From Onishia niordana (GTDB lineage Bacteria > Pseudomonadota > Gammaproteobacteria > Pseudomonadales > Halomonadaceae): a stretch of DNA of 64,000 bases. The first letter of the stretch is position 1. Every line of letters starts with the position of its first letter. The stretch lies in NCBI RefSeq assembly GCF_004798965.1, contig NZ_SDSD01000006.1:1-64000 (forward strand), in the 5' to 3' direction. The notes under the pieces were generated by a model. The model made no database searches. It was not told the DNA's origin and worked only from the letters and a program-made list of their open reading frames with translations. Positions 1 to 7,636 of this stretch are shown here, one piece after another. The translations under genes and the position numbers were made by a program.

Positions 1-19
1 CAGCCTGATGGGCGGCTTA

Positions 20-78
20 GTCCAACAGGCATTTATACGCCATGCTCCGCACGGCGAAGAAATGCTGAACAGTTAGGT
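20..78 (+). other. attC site 1 (intact, 59 bp)
   Basis: The left core GTCCAAC (20-26) fits RYYYAAC and the right core GTTAGGT (72-78) fits GTTRRRY. Between them GCATTT pairs with AAATGC and CGCC pairs with GGCG around a short central loop. The total length is 59 bp, the classical size of this element. It must belong to a cassette whose gene lies to the left of the window. The next ORF starts 8 bp after the right core. Confidence 0.8.
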
Positions 79-86
79 TCTTTTCT

Positions 87-812
87 ATGAAACTAAGCGT
101 CAGCAACGTCATTATTGGCCTGGGGGGCGGGCTTGCGGGTGTCGGTGGCATGGTAGGGGGAGTACTTGTTTTCGGCGAGTCCGAGGCCATCCGGGTGATT
201 CAGGCGCTCGGTTCTCTTGCGGTCGCATGTAGTGCCGTGGTGGCTTACAGACTCTATGTAGCAAATACCAAACGTCACGAGCAAGAAGATGCGCGCGCTC
301 ATTCAGGGGCATTTCTTGAAGAGTCGAAACAGATTCTTGAGCGCGCCTATGAGGTTTTCTCTGGTTCGGGGAAGCTTGTGCCAGCCAACGATCGGCTCAT
401 TTGGCTATCGATTGCCAGAATGCTGCTGCGATACCAAGCCTTGAAGGTCCACATAACCGAGCTGGACCATAGGCAGATCATGGGAGAAAATGAAGAATAT
501 CAAAGACTACGCTTTTATGTGTTGCTAGATCGGTGCAAGGATGAGCTCGATCGAGACTATTTCCAAGGGCGAGAAGACCACCCGCATGGTGGTGAAGAAA
601 TTGATAAACGGTCTATAGCTATTATCTTTAACTTCACAAAATGGCCTGATGATCGGCCCGATCCAATAGATGATGTCGATGATATTGAATTGTTCGCTCA
701 AGGCTCAGTTCCCATTGCTTTTCACGGTGTAGAGGCTCACTTGAGCCGGCGCCAAGAGTATTGGGAGGCTATTCAGGCCAGAAAACGTGAGCTTCGTGAT
801 GTGAGAACCTAA
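87..812 (+). CDS. Cassette-borne membrane protein of unknown function
   Basis: A protein of 241 residues that I do not recognise. Residues about 8-30 form a glycine-rich hydrophobic segment and residues about 36-58 a second one, so the N terminus is probably a membrane hairpin. The remainder is charged and mostly helical, with an acidic patch near residues 190-205 and a very basic C-terminal tail. ATG lies 8 bp after the attC 1 core and the stop codon overlaps the left core of attC 2, the usual tight packing of a cassette gene. There is no strong Shine-Dalgarno sequence. Cargo next door resembles a phage-abortive protein, so a membrane effector role is possible but is only a guess. Confidence 0.7.
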   Translation: MKLSVSNVIIGLGGGLAGVGGMVGGVLVFGESEAIRVIQALGSLAVACSAVVAYRLYVANTKRHEQEDARAHSGAFLEESKQILERAYEVFSGSGKLVPANDRLIWLSIARMLLRYQALKVHITELDHRQIMGENEEYQRLRFYVLLDRCKDELDRDYFQGREDHPHGGEEIDKRSIAIIFNFTKWPDDRPDPIDDVDDIELFAQGSVPIAFHGVEAHLSRRQEYWEAIQARKRELRDVRT

Positions 813-881
813 CAAATCGCTGCAGTTGACCGTCCAAACCGCTGTCGCACTTCGGACGGCAACTTAGCTTAGGCGTTAAAC
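807..881 (+). other. attC site 2 (intact, 75 bp)
   Basis: The left core ACCTAAC (807-813) overlaps the stop codon of the preceding ORF, and the right core GTTAAAC (875-881) ends 2 bp before the next ATG. The arms pair: AGTTG with CAACT, and CCGTCC with GGACGG around a central loop. Both cores match the RYYYAAC and GTTRRRY consensus, so this site should still be a substrate for an integron integrase. Confidence 0.82.
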
Positions 882-883
882 GG

Positions 884-1585
884 ATGAGGCTCGTGTCGAA
901 GAAACTGCCAAGTTATAAAGGAAAGTTAAGTTTCTCGCAGATAGCCGAAGGCATGACTGCTGCGTCGGAAAATGCGGCGCGCTTGGCGCAAGATGCCAAG
1001 TTTCTTCTTGAAGCTGGACGGCTTCCGACAGCTTGTTCTCTAGCAGCCCTTTCTATCGAAGAGTCAGGAAAGGTCTCAATACTTCGTGCCATGTCGCTGG
1101 CGCGTGACGACAATGACCGCAAGGAAGAATGGAAGCGGTACCGCTCTCACACCAACAAGAATGTGCAGTGGATTTTTCCGCAGCTAGTGGCTGAAGGAGC
1201 AAGAAGGCTAGACGACTTTCGTCCACTATTCGATAAAGATGCGGAGCATCCATACCTTTTGGATCAGGTTAAGCAGCTCGGGTTTTATACGGACTGTCTT
1301 GGTAATAAGGGACATTGGTCAATTCCTGACGAAGTGATTGATGGTGAGTTGGCCGACCAGTTGGTTTCTACGGCCGAGCTGCTGTCTTCGGCGTCGCCTA
1401 CGTCGGAGCGTGAGATTGAATTGTGGGTCGAGCATGTCGGTCCTGTCTGGAAAAAAGACCTGAACTGGATGAAGCGTGCAGTGGCAAATTGGTACGAAGC
1501 CATTCAGCGGGAAGGCTTAAAACCGGAAGGTGCAAGTAGTATGGAGAATTTTCTACATGGCGGGATTGATCCAGAAGACGTTTAA
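884..1585 (+). CDS. AbiV family (HEPN-like) abortive infection protein
   Basis: A 233-residue protein whose N-terminal half carries the pattern typical of the AbiV/HEPN family. A helix rich in alanine (ENAARLAQDAKFLLEAG) is followed by LAALSIEESGKVSIL near residues 52-66 and by YRSHTNKN near residues 86-93, the position of the conserved Arg/His-Lys motif of the family. AbiV proteins were described in lactococci as blocking phage development, and HEPN domains are often RNases. Which activity this one has cannot be told from sequence. It sits as a single-gene cassette between attC 2 and attC 3, with the ATG 2 bp after the core. No partner gene, such as a nucleotidyltransferase antitoxin, is adjacent. 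Confidence 0.72.
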   Translation: MRLVSKKLPSYKGKLSFSQIAEGMTAASENAARLAQDAKFLLEAGRLPTACSLAALSIEESGKVSILRAMSLARDDNDRKEEWKRYRSHTNKNVQWIFPQLVAEGARRLDDFRPLFDKDAEHPYLLDQVKQLGFYTDCLGNKGHWSIPDEVIDGELADQLVSTAELLSSASPTSEREIELWVEHVGPVWKKDLNWMKRAVANWYEAIQREGLKPEGASSMENFLHGGIDPEDV

Positions 1586-1660
1586 CTAGGCGGTCAACCG
1601 GACCGCTTTTTCGCTGGCGCTACAAAGCGTCCGATTACCTCTGCTTTATGCAGATGCATA
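1580..1660 (+). other. attC site 3 (degenerate right end)
   Basis: The left core GTTTAAC (1580-1586) overlaps the stop codon of the AbiV-like gene. The arms GGT..CCGGACCGC and GCGTCCG..ACC pair, as expected for attC. The right end has no GTTRRRY core; the sequence there instead holds a small TCTGC/GCAGA hairpin near 1640-1655. The site has probably decayed, which would lock this cassette to the next one. Confidence 0.55.
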
Positions 1661-1669
1661 GGAGAATAC

Positions 1670-1966
1670 ATGGACAAAATGTTGGAAAAAGCCTTTGAGT
1701 CACTATCTGTTTCATGTAATAAGTCAGGATTGCATGCTTTAGACGAGGATAATATCAAGGTAACGTTGCGAACTCTTCAAAAAAACGGGGTGCCCATCGA
1801 CATTAATTCTCTAGATTCTTGGTTGGTTGACAATAACTGGCAACAGACTCCTCGAAAAGCCATTGTTTTCTGGGCAAAAGCAGTTTCGAGAGGTGGTCGT
1901 GTCCAAGTAAAAAACAAAGAAAGTGCTCCCACGGAAAAAGAAGTTTGGGAACGGCTAAATGCATAA
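1670..1966 (+). CDS. Small protein resembling YoaC (DUF1889)
   Basis: A 98-residue soluble protein preceded by AGGAG (1659-1663), a good ribosome binding site for the ATG at 1670. The pattern LQKNGVPI..(residues 36-43), then NNW, then FWAKAVSRGGRVQVKN (about 66-81) resembles the E. coli YoaC/DUF1889 family, in which a Leu-Lys-x-Leu-Gly-Val-Pro segment is followed by W-A-K-K-x-x-x-G-x-R-I-x-I-K-N. I recall that family from memory and the match is partial. Its function is unknown. The gene lies between two attC-like sites whose right ends are decayed. Confidence 0.6.
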   Translation: MDKMLEKAFESLSVSCNKSGLHALDEDNIKVTLRTLQKNGVPIDINSLDSWLVDNNWQQTPRKAIVFWAKAVSRGGRVQVKNKESAPTEKEVWERLNA

Positions 1967-2044
1967 CAAATGCAGGCATGGCGACGCCCATTACATTGCG
2001 CCTTCGGCTTCATTCCATGGGCGCGCATGCTGCAAGCGGTCGCC
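1961..2044 (+). other. attC-like site 4, degenerate terminal site of the array
   Basis: GCATAAC (1961-1967) overlaps the stop codon of the YoaC-like gene and departs from RYYYAAC at one base. The arms near 1973-1990 and 2017-2034 pair through GCAG..CGCCCAT and ATGGGCG..CTGC. Where GTTRRRY is expected there is GGTCGCC (2038-2044). This fits the decayed last site at the junction of a cassette array with the chromosome. Confidence 0.5.
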
Positions 2045-2084
2045 GTCACACTGGCAACATCATTGTTGATCAACGGAGTGCATC

Positions 2085-2468
2085 ATGAGCAACGGACCCT
2101 TCTACCAGGGCGGCTGTGGCTGTGGCGCGGTGTCGCTGATGGCCACCGGCACGCCGCTTGGTACAGTGAATTGCGACTGTGGGGATTGCCGCAAGGCCGA
2201 TGGTTCAGCCACAGCTTTGATGTTCTGGCCGGAGGTCGCCGTGCAGTTTGCCGCAGGGCTCGATGAGCTTGAGCGGCACCATGCGAGCCACGGCGGCGAC
2301 CAGTATCGATGCAGGCACTGTGAAGAATGGGTGCTTACTGTCCACGAGCAGGCCTGCATCATGGAGCTGCCGCGCGAGGTGTTGCCCGAGGTGACCGAAC
2401 CTGTGGTCGATGGTACGGCCTTGCTGGTTCGGCTCGGCCACCGTCGGGGTAAGCCTGCGGTCAACTAG
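2085..2468 (+). CDS. GFA/CENP-V-fold zinc protein
   Basis: A 127-residue protein of the glutathione-dependent formaldehyde-activating (GFA) fold. The zinc-ligand cysteines are visible as GGCGCGAV (residues 8-15), NCDCGDCRK (about 29-37) and CRHCEEWV (about 75-82). Members bind zinc, but most have no proven formaldehyde activity, so only the fold is assigned. The ATG at 2085 follows a CGGAGTG ribosome binding site. Its stop codon lies within CTAG, which also supplies the stop of the converging gene, so the two genes overlap tail to tail by 4 bp. Confidence 0.78.
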   Translation: MSNGPFYQGGCGCGAVSLMATGTPLGTVNCDCGDCRKADGSATALMFWPEVAVQFAAGLDELERHHASHGGDQYRCRHCEEWVLTVHEQACIMELPREVLPEVTEPVVDGTALLVRLGHRRGKPAVN

Positions 2469-3184
2469 CCCTGTGTGGCGCCGACGGCCTGACGCTCTAG
2501 CTCGGCGCTCATCTCGGCATCCAGCCCCAAGGCCGCGGCCAACTGATCGAGCCAGGCGCGCTCCATGGGGTTCTGGTCGTCGATGATCGCCACGCTGGCA
2601 AGATAGATCTCCCGGGCGGCCTGGGGCGAGTCGGCCTGCTGGGCCAGCGCTTCGGCATCCAGCGGGGCCTGAAACTGTCGTTCGACCCAGGCTTGCAGCT
2701 CAGCGTCGGCGCCCAGCGCTTCTATCTGTTCACTGATCTGGCTGCGTTCGGCCTCGTCGATATGACCATCGGCGCGGGCCGCCATGATCATTGCCTGCAG
2801 GATCTCCAGGCTGCGCTGTTCCTGGGCCCGGCCATCCAGGTCGTCGATGGGAGCGCCTTCTTGAGCGGCATCGCCACCGGCCTGGCGATTCTGCCACGCC
2901 TTCCAGGCGAGCACGCCGACGCCGGCAATGGCGCCGTACTTGAGTGCCTTGCCGCCCATCTTGCGGCCGCGTTTGGAACCGATCAGCGCGCCCATGGCGC
3001 CGCCACCGAGCAGGCTCTTGACGTCGAAGCCGCCGCTGGATGCGCCATCCTTGCCGCTATTGCCGCCGAACTGAGAGGACAGCCCCTTCACCAGTTGCTG
3101 GGCGTCGAAGCCACCGCCGCCGCTGGCGTTGCTCTGGCCGCCGGCCTGCTTCATCAGTTGATCGAGGATTCCCTTGGCATTCAT
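2465..3184 (-). CDS. DUF533/YebE-like tellurite-resistance-fold membrane protein
   Basis: A protein of 239 residues when started at the ATG at 3184, which has GGAGACGACC just upstream; the longer reading frame upstream lacks such a site. The N terminus is MNAKGILDQLMKQ, followed by a Gly/Ser-rich linker, the motif GGGAMGALIGSKRGRK, a short hydrophobic stretch (about residues 85-97), then a helical C-terminal half (LEILQAMIMAARADGHID.. onward) of the TerB-like kind. This is the layout of E. coli YebE (DUF533), an inner-membrane protein of unknown role. It converges on the GFA gene. Confidence 0.8.
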   Translation of the reverse strand: MNAKGILDQLMKQAGGQSNASGGGGFDAQQLVKGLSSQFGGNSGKDGASSGGFDVKSLLGGGAMGALIGSKRGRKMGGKALKYGAIAGVGVLAWKAWQNRQAGGDAAQEGAPIDDLDGRAQEQRSLEILQAMIMAARADGHIDEAERSQISEQIEALGADAELQAWVERQFQAPLDAEALAQQADSPQAAREIYLASVAIIDDQNPMERAWLDQLAAALGLDAEMSAELERQAVGATQG

Positions 3185-3274
3185 GGTCGTCTCCATTTCC
3201 GAATGGGGCCAGCTCGGCCTGTGAGGCGAGGGCATCGTCATGTCTGAGCCGCAGACAGCAAGAAAGTTCGTGGC

Positions 3275-3874
3275 TCAGTAGTCGATGCCGCGACGCGCCT
3301 TTAGGCCTGCATTGAAGGCGTGGCGTGTCTCCTGCATCTCGGTAATCGTATCGGCCATCGCCACCACGTCGCGATTGGCGTTGCGCCCTGTGACGATCAC
3401 CGTCTGCTCCGCTGGGCGGTTCTTGAGCGCGGTGATTACCTCGGCGACATCCAGATAGCCGAACTTGAGCATGTAGGTAATCTCGTCAAGGACGACCAGA
3501 TAAACCTCGGGATCCTCGAGCATGCGCTTCGCTTCCTGCCAGACTTCCTGGCAGGCCTTCGTATCGCTCTCTCGGTTCTGCGTGTCCCAGGTGAAACCGG
3601 TGGCCATGATGGCGACTTCGAGGTTGGCATCGGCCTCAAGCCGCTCGCGCTCGCCACATTCCCACAGCCCCTTGATGAACTGGATCACACCGACCTTATA
3701 CCCGTAGCCCAGCGCGCGGGTGACGGTCCCCCAGGCGGCTGTGGTCTTGCCTTTGCCGTTGCCGGTGAACACCAGCAAGAGGCCACGCTCTTCGGTCGCG
3801 CTGGCGACCTTGTCGTCCACATGGTCCTTGAGTTTCTGCATCGACTGCTGATGGCGCGTATCGCGATCGGTCAT
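3275..3874 (-). CDS. cobO: Corrinoid adenosyltransferase, CobO/CobA type (copy 1)
   Basis: A 199-residue ATP:co(I)rrinoid adenosyltransferase that would attach the 5'-deoxyadenosyl ligand to the cobalt of cobyrinic acid diamide or salvaged corrinoids. Evidence: a P-loop GNGKGKTT at residues 38-45, IQFIKGLWECGERE, TWDTQNRESD, VVLDEITYMLKFG and VTGRNANRDVV, all in family order, and the usual length of about 200. The ATG at 3874 follows GGAG. It stands alone, 4 kb before the main cobalamin cluster, and a second paralogue lies at 19850. No riboswitch is visible upstream. Confidence 0.9.
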   Translation of the reverse strand: MTDRDTRHQQSMQKLKDHVDDKVASATEERGLLLVFTGNGKGKTTAAWGTVTRALGYGYKVGVIQFIKGLWECGERERLEADANLEVAIMATGFTWDTQNRESDTKACQEVWQEAKRMLEDPEVYLVVLDEITYMLKFGYLDVAEVITALKNRPAEQTVIVTGRNANRDVVAMADTITEMQETRHAFNAGLKARRGIDY

Positions 3875-4047
3875 GAAGTCTCCGGCGGTAAAGGTAAGTC
3901 CTGAAGCTTACGCGAGCACTGACATGGCGTCAGCCGTCCCGTCTTCTAGCTGGCCCCGTCCTGATCGGTCTGGCATGCGTCGGTGTATGCCCTAGAATGG
4001 AGAATCCGGTGGATGCCGGTTGTCTTCCTTCACGGTCAGGAGTGCGC

Positions 4048-5304
4048 ATGTCCAAGGAATCTGATGTCAGCGATACGATTGTTCTGGGGGCTGGCATGGT
4101 CGGGGTCTCGATTGCCTACCATCTGGCCAAGCGGGGGCGCTCAGTGGTGCTGGTCGACCGCCGGGAGCCGGGCCATGAGACCTCGTTCGGCAATGCCGGC
4201 ATCATCCAGCGTGAAGCCGTGGCGCCTTATCCCTTCCCGCGTGACGCCAAGACCCTGATGCAGGTCGTGCCCAACCGGCGCGTGGACATTCGCTATCGGC
4301 CCACCGGCATGCTGGAGTCGGCCAGCGCGTTATTTCATTACTGGCAGAACTCGGCGCCTGCGCCTTACGCCCGCATCCTGCCGGAATATGCCTCCCTGAT
4401 CGGATTGTCGACCCAGGAACATGCGCCGATGATCGCCGCGGCCGGGGCCGATGCCCTGGTCAGCCGTGATGGCTGGCTGGAACTCTATCGTACACACGAG
4501 GCCTTTGAGTCACGTCTGGCCAAGGTCGAGCCGCTCGCCAAGCGCTTTGGCCTCACCTATGAGCGGCTCGATCGGGCGGCACTCGTCGAGCAGGAGCCGG
4601 ATCTTTCCCAGGATGCCATCGGCGCGATTCTGTGGCGGGATAGCTGGACCGTCGCCGACCCTGGTGGCTTGGTCGCCGCCTATGCCGAGGCCTTCAAGGC
4701 GTTAGGGGGCCGGGTCATCAAGGCTAGCGTCGAATCGGTCGAACAGAGCGCTGAAGGCTGGCAAGTGGAGACTGACGCTGGCTCCCTGGAGGCCGCTGAG
4801 CTGGTGATGGCGATGGGCCCCTGGTCGGGAGACTGGCTGAGTCGCCTGGGCTATCGGCTGCCACTGTTCGTCAAGCGCGGCTACCACATGCATTACGCGC
4901 TAAAGGAAGGGCACACACTCAAGCATTGGGTCATGGATGCCGAGGTCGGCTATCTGCTGGCGCCGATGCGTGCCGGCGTGCGCCTGACCACCGGCGCCGA
5001 GTTGGCGAACCGCGATGCGCCGCCGGATCTCGACCAGTTGGGCGCCGCCGAGGCCGTAGCCCGCCAGCTGGTGCCATTGGGAGAAAGGCGCGACGAGACG
5101 CCCTGGAAGGGCGCCCGGCCCTGTACCTCGGACATGAAGCCGGTGATCGGCCCGGCGCCGTCGCACAAGGGGCTGTGGTTCGCCTTCGGCCATGGGCATC
5201 AGGGCTTCACCCTGGGGCCAGCTACCGGGCGGCTGCTCGGCGAGATGATGGATGGTGAATCGCCGGCCATCGACATGGCGCCTTTTCGTGCGGATCGCTT
5301 CTAG
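4048..5304 (+). CDS. FAD-dependent oxidoreductase of the DAO (DadA-like) family
   Basis: A 418-residue flavoprotein. The dinucleotide-binding motif VLGAGMVGVSIAYHLA lies at residues 11-26 and is followed by VVLVDRREPGHETSFGNAG, the sequence pattern of D-amino-acid dehydrogenase relatives. A C-terminal segment (GARPCTSDMKPVIGP and FAFGHGHQGFTLGPATG) is the FAD-closing region. The start at 4048 was chosen because AGGAG lies 5 bp upstream. The longer frame from 3997 has no such site. The substrate is not identifiable; D-amino acids or N-methylated amino acids are the usual candidates. It is monocistronic. Confidence 0.85.
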   Translation: MSKESDVSDTIVLGAGMVGVSIAYHLAKRGRSVVLVDRREPGHETSFGNAGIIQREAVAPYPFPRDAKTLMQVVPNRRVDIRYRPTGMLESASALFHYWQNSAPAPYARILPEYASLIGLSTQEHAPMIAAAGADALVSRDGWLELYRTHEAFESRLAKVEPLAKRFGLTYERLDRAALVEQEPDLSQDAIGAILWRDSWTVADPGGLVAAYAEAFKALGGRVIKASVESVEQSAEGWQVETDAGSLEAAELVMAMGPWSGDWLSRLGYRLPLFVKRGYHMHYALKEGHTLKHWVMDAEVGYLLAPMRAGVRLTTGAELANRDAPPDLDQLGAAEAVARQLVPLGERRDETPWKGARPCTSDMKPVIGPAPSHKGLWFAFGHGHQGFTLGPATGRLLGEMMDGESPAIDMAPFRADRF

Positions 5305-5390
5305 AAGAATCGCTCGGCGAAGAAATGAGTACCCACTGAGCCGGGCGCTTCCGTTCCCGGTTTCCAGTTCCCCGTTATCTGCCGTCAGGC

Positions 5391-5693
5391 TCAGGGGTAG
5401 CCCAGTGCCGTCTTGATGGCCGCTTGATGACGGGCGACCCACTCGGGATCGATGGCGCCCCAGTCACGGATCACGTAGCGACCGATATTATGGCGCTCGC
5501 CTGCGCCTGGCTCGAACTGGCAGTCAATGTCCAGTTCGGCCAGGGCCGTAATGGTGTCCTGGGCCGTTCGCCTTGGCATGCCGGTGGCCTCGGTGAGGGC
5601 GGGTACGCTGGCGACGCCCTGGTCGATCAGGTAGGCCACGTAGAGGCGGCGATAGAAACTGGTCTTGGTCTTGCTTAGGGATGTGGCTGACAT
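5391..5693 (-). CDS. Small winged helix-turn-helix protein
   Basis: A 100-residue basic protein. The central part (VASVPALTEATGMPRRTAQDTITALAELDID) has the spacing of a helix-turn-helix recognition unit: a first helix, a glycine turn, then RRTAQDTI as the recognition helix. The C-terminal part (RYVIRDWGAIDPEWV) would form the wing. The start at 5693 is preceded by AGGAG at 5 bp spacing, better than the M five residues earlier. Target genes are unknown. It stands alone between two unrelated genes on a strand shared with opgD. Confidence 0.7.
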   Translation of the reverse strand: MSATSLSKTKTSFYRRLYVAYLIDQGVASVPALTEATGMPRRTAQDTITALAELDIDCQFEPGAGERHNIGRYVIRDWGAIDPEWVARHQAAIKTALGYP

Positions 5694-6025
5694 CGGTACT
5701 CCTGGCAACGAGTGGCTTGCTTATCCTACCCGAGGTGCTAAGCGCGTAAAGCGCTTCACTCGACGCACGGCGCTCTTCACTGAACTTACGTCTCTTGCGC
5801 TTCCCTCAGCCAACTGTCTTCGGCCACCTGACTCATGGTATGGGCGTGGGGCATCTGTCGCGTCGCGAGCGAGGGCGAGCGATCATGGATAGCCCTGCCT
5901 TGAGGTATGAGGAAGGGGCATGCTGGTGTCGCTCATTGCGGTAAGGAGGCCGCAATGAGCGACACCATGCTACCCGTCGGGCATCGTCGGCCTTGAGCAC
6001 CGTGAATGCCGAGCGTGAGGGCGGC
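5694..6025. other. 332-bp gene-free stretch with one strong hairpin
   Basis: No convincing ORF is present. The only structure I see is the perfect 17-bp inverted repeat at 5925-5966, about 60 bp after the opgD stop codon; it has its own entry. Confidence 0.6.
5925..5966. terminator. Perfect 17-bp hairpin 3' of opgD
   Basis: GGTGTCGCTCATTGCGG (5925-5941) is the exact reverse complement of 5950-5966, with an 8-base loop TAAGGAGG. It lies downstream of opgD on the minus strand and may end or stabilise that transcript. No run of T follows on the minus strand, so a simple intrinsic terminator is doubtful. On the plus strand the loop is a perfect ribosome binding site placed 5 bases before an ATG. 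Confidence 0.5.
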
Positions 6026-7636
6026 TCACAGATGCGCCGGGTTGTGCAGGTCCCGCTCATCAGCGGGCGGTGGCGTCCATTGATAGATCCAGGTCTCGGT
6101 CAGCGGCTGGCCATCGCCCTCCAGGTAGAGGCGCAGGTTGATGGGCTCGGTACCGTCATCCGGAGGCACGACATCGAACATGGCGCGGTAGCCCTGAATT
6201 TCCTCGAGAGGGCGCGCTGAGGTGATCTCGACACGCCCGGCTGAGGCTTCGATGACTGGCTCGACATTGATGTTGGCGTGCTCATCCAAGGGGAAGGGCC
6301 CGCCCTGGAATTCGACCACGAAGCGCCAGCTGAAGTATTCACGGGGCTGGCCAACGACGCCGCCCAGGCCGGTGCGGGTCGCGGTGCAGCGCGCCAGTGG
6401 TGACTGATGCGGAGGCAAAGGCTGCCAGTAGATGCGATATCCGAAGCGCATTTCCTGGCCGGGCTGTACGGGAGCTTCGGGATGCCAGAAGGCGGCGATG
6501 TTGTCGAAGGTTTCGTCGAGAGCCGGTATCTCGACCAGCTGCACTGAACCGGCTCCCCAGTCGCTCTTGGGCTCGATCCATACACTGGGGCGCCGGTTAT
6601 AGAAGACCCCGTCGTCCTGGTAATGGTCGAAGTCATGATCACGTTGGACCAGCCCGAAGCCGCGGGGGTTAGCGTCGGCATAGGCGTTGAAGCGCAGCTG
6701 ACGCGGGTTGGTCAGTGGGCGCCACAGCCATTCGCCTTCGCCGGTGTGTATCGCCAGCCCGTCTGAGTCGTGGATCTCGGGGCGCCAGTCCCAGCCAGCG
6801 TCACGGTCGTTCTCGCCGATCAGGTACATGCTGGTCAGCGGGGCGATGCCCAGGCGCTCGATGCCCTGTCGCGGATAGAGGGCGGCGTCCACGTCCATGA
6901 CCACGCCGGCCTCCGGGTTACTGATGCGAAACCGGTAGGCGCCAGTGATGCTTTTGGACTCGAGTAGCGCATAGACATTGACGACGTCATCGTCCCCTTC
7001 GGGTTGCTCGAGCCAGAAGCGCGTGAAGTCCGGAAACTCCTCGGGGCGGTTCATGGCGGTATTGATCGCCAGGCCGCGCGCCGACATGCCGTACTGCAGA
7101 GAGTCGCTGACGGCACGGAAGTAGCTGGCGCCCAGGAAGGCCGCGATATCGCGCTTCCAGTTGTCACGGTGGTGGAGCCGAAAGCCGGCAAAGCCCAAGT
7201 CTTCGGACAGCGCATCGCTGTTGATGCCCGAGCCCTTGAACTCGAACATTTCTGGGTCATAGGAAATCTCCCGGGCCCGGCCATCGCGGAGGGTGTAGAT
7301 CCTGACGGGTTTCTTGAAACCGCGCCCCAGATGGAAGAGTTGTGCCTGGAAGGTCGCGTCGTCGGTGTCGCTCCAGAGGGCCTTGTCTGGTCGAAAGCCG
7401 ATGGCCTGGTACTGATCCCAGTTCAGGCCCTGAAGCGTGGTTGGCAACTCGGCCGTGGTGGTTCGCGGAGGCTGCTCGGCAAGGTGGCGGGCCAGGCCTT
7501 TTAGCCACGCATAGTCGAAGTTTTCCTCGGGGCCAAGGGAAGCACCACTTTGCTCGACGGCAGCGAACAGGGTAGATACGGGCAGAAAGGCGCCACCGAG
7601 TACGGTAGCGGTCTTCAAGAAATCGCGTCGGTTCAT
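6026..7636 (-). CDS. opgD: Glucan biosynthesis protein OpgD (MdoD)
   Basis: A 536-residue periplasmic protein of the OpgG/OpgD family, which shapes the branching or length of osmoregulated periplasmic glucans. The N terminus is MNRRDFLKTATVLGGAF, a twin-arginine signal (RRDFLK) as in E. coli OpgD, with cleavage near the alanines at residues 24-26. Family segments follow: FDYAWLKGLA, IGFRPDKALW, SYFRAVSDSLQYGMSARGLAI, and GEWLWRPLTNPRQLR. The start at 7636 places the Tat motif at the N terminus and follows AGGAAGACGAGG; the frame continues upstream to 7717 but that extension would hide the signal. An opgGH pair is not in the window. Confidence 0.9.
   Translation of the reverse strand: MNRRDFLKTATVLGGAFLPVSTLFAAVEQSGASLGPEENFDYAWLKGLARHLAEQPPRTTTAELPTTLQGLNWDQYQAIGFRPDKALWSDTDDATFQAQLFHLGRGFKKPVRIYTLRDGRAREISYDPEMFEFKGSGINSDALSEDLGFAGFRLHHRDNWKRDIAAFLGASYFRAVSDSLQYGMSARGLAINTAMNRPEEFPDFTRFWLEQPEGDDDVVNVYALLESKSITGAYRFRISNPEAGVVMDVDAALYPRQGIERLGIAPLTSMYLIGENDRDAGWDWRPEIHDSDGLAIHTGEGEWLWRPLTNPRQLRFNAYADANPRGFGLVQRDHDFDHYQDDGVFYNRRPSVWIEPKSDWGAGSVQLVEIPALDETFDNIAAFWHPEAPVQPGQEMRFGYRIYWQPLPPHQSPLARCTATRTGLGGVVGQPREYFSWRFVVEFQGGPFPLDEHANINVEPVIEASAGRVEITSARPLEEIQGYRAMFDVVPPDDGTEPINLRLYLEGDGQPLTETWIYQWTPPPADERDLHNPAHL

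Larger units (their letters stand above)
1..2044 (+). mobile_element. Integron gene-cassette array (right-hand end), integrase not in window
   Basis: Three ORFs on the same strand, each preceded or followed closely by an imperfect inverted repeat bounded by RYYYAAC and, in the two intact sites, GTTRRRY cores, which is the architecture of integron cassettes with attC sites. The stretch is visibly richer in A and T than the cobalamin and flagellar genes downstream. Cassette ORFs point away from the integrase, so an intI gene would be expected to the left of position 1. The array ends near 2044, after which a normally spaced chromosomal gene begins. The two left attC sites look intact and the two right ones have lost the canonical right core. 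I see no attI site or integrase here. Confidence 0.75.

Noticed and set aside
2693..3247. 184-residue plus-strand ORF
   Set aside because: It is antisense to the YebE-like gene and has no plausible start site.
3320..3904. 194-residue plus-strand ORF
   Set aside because: It is antisense to the first cobO copy.
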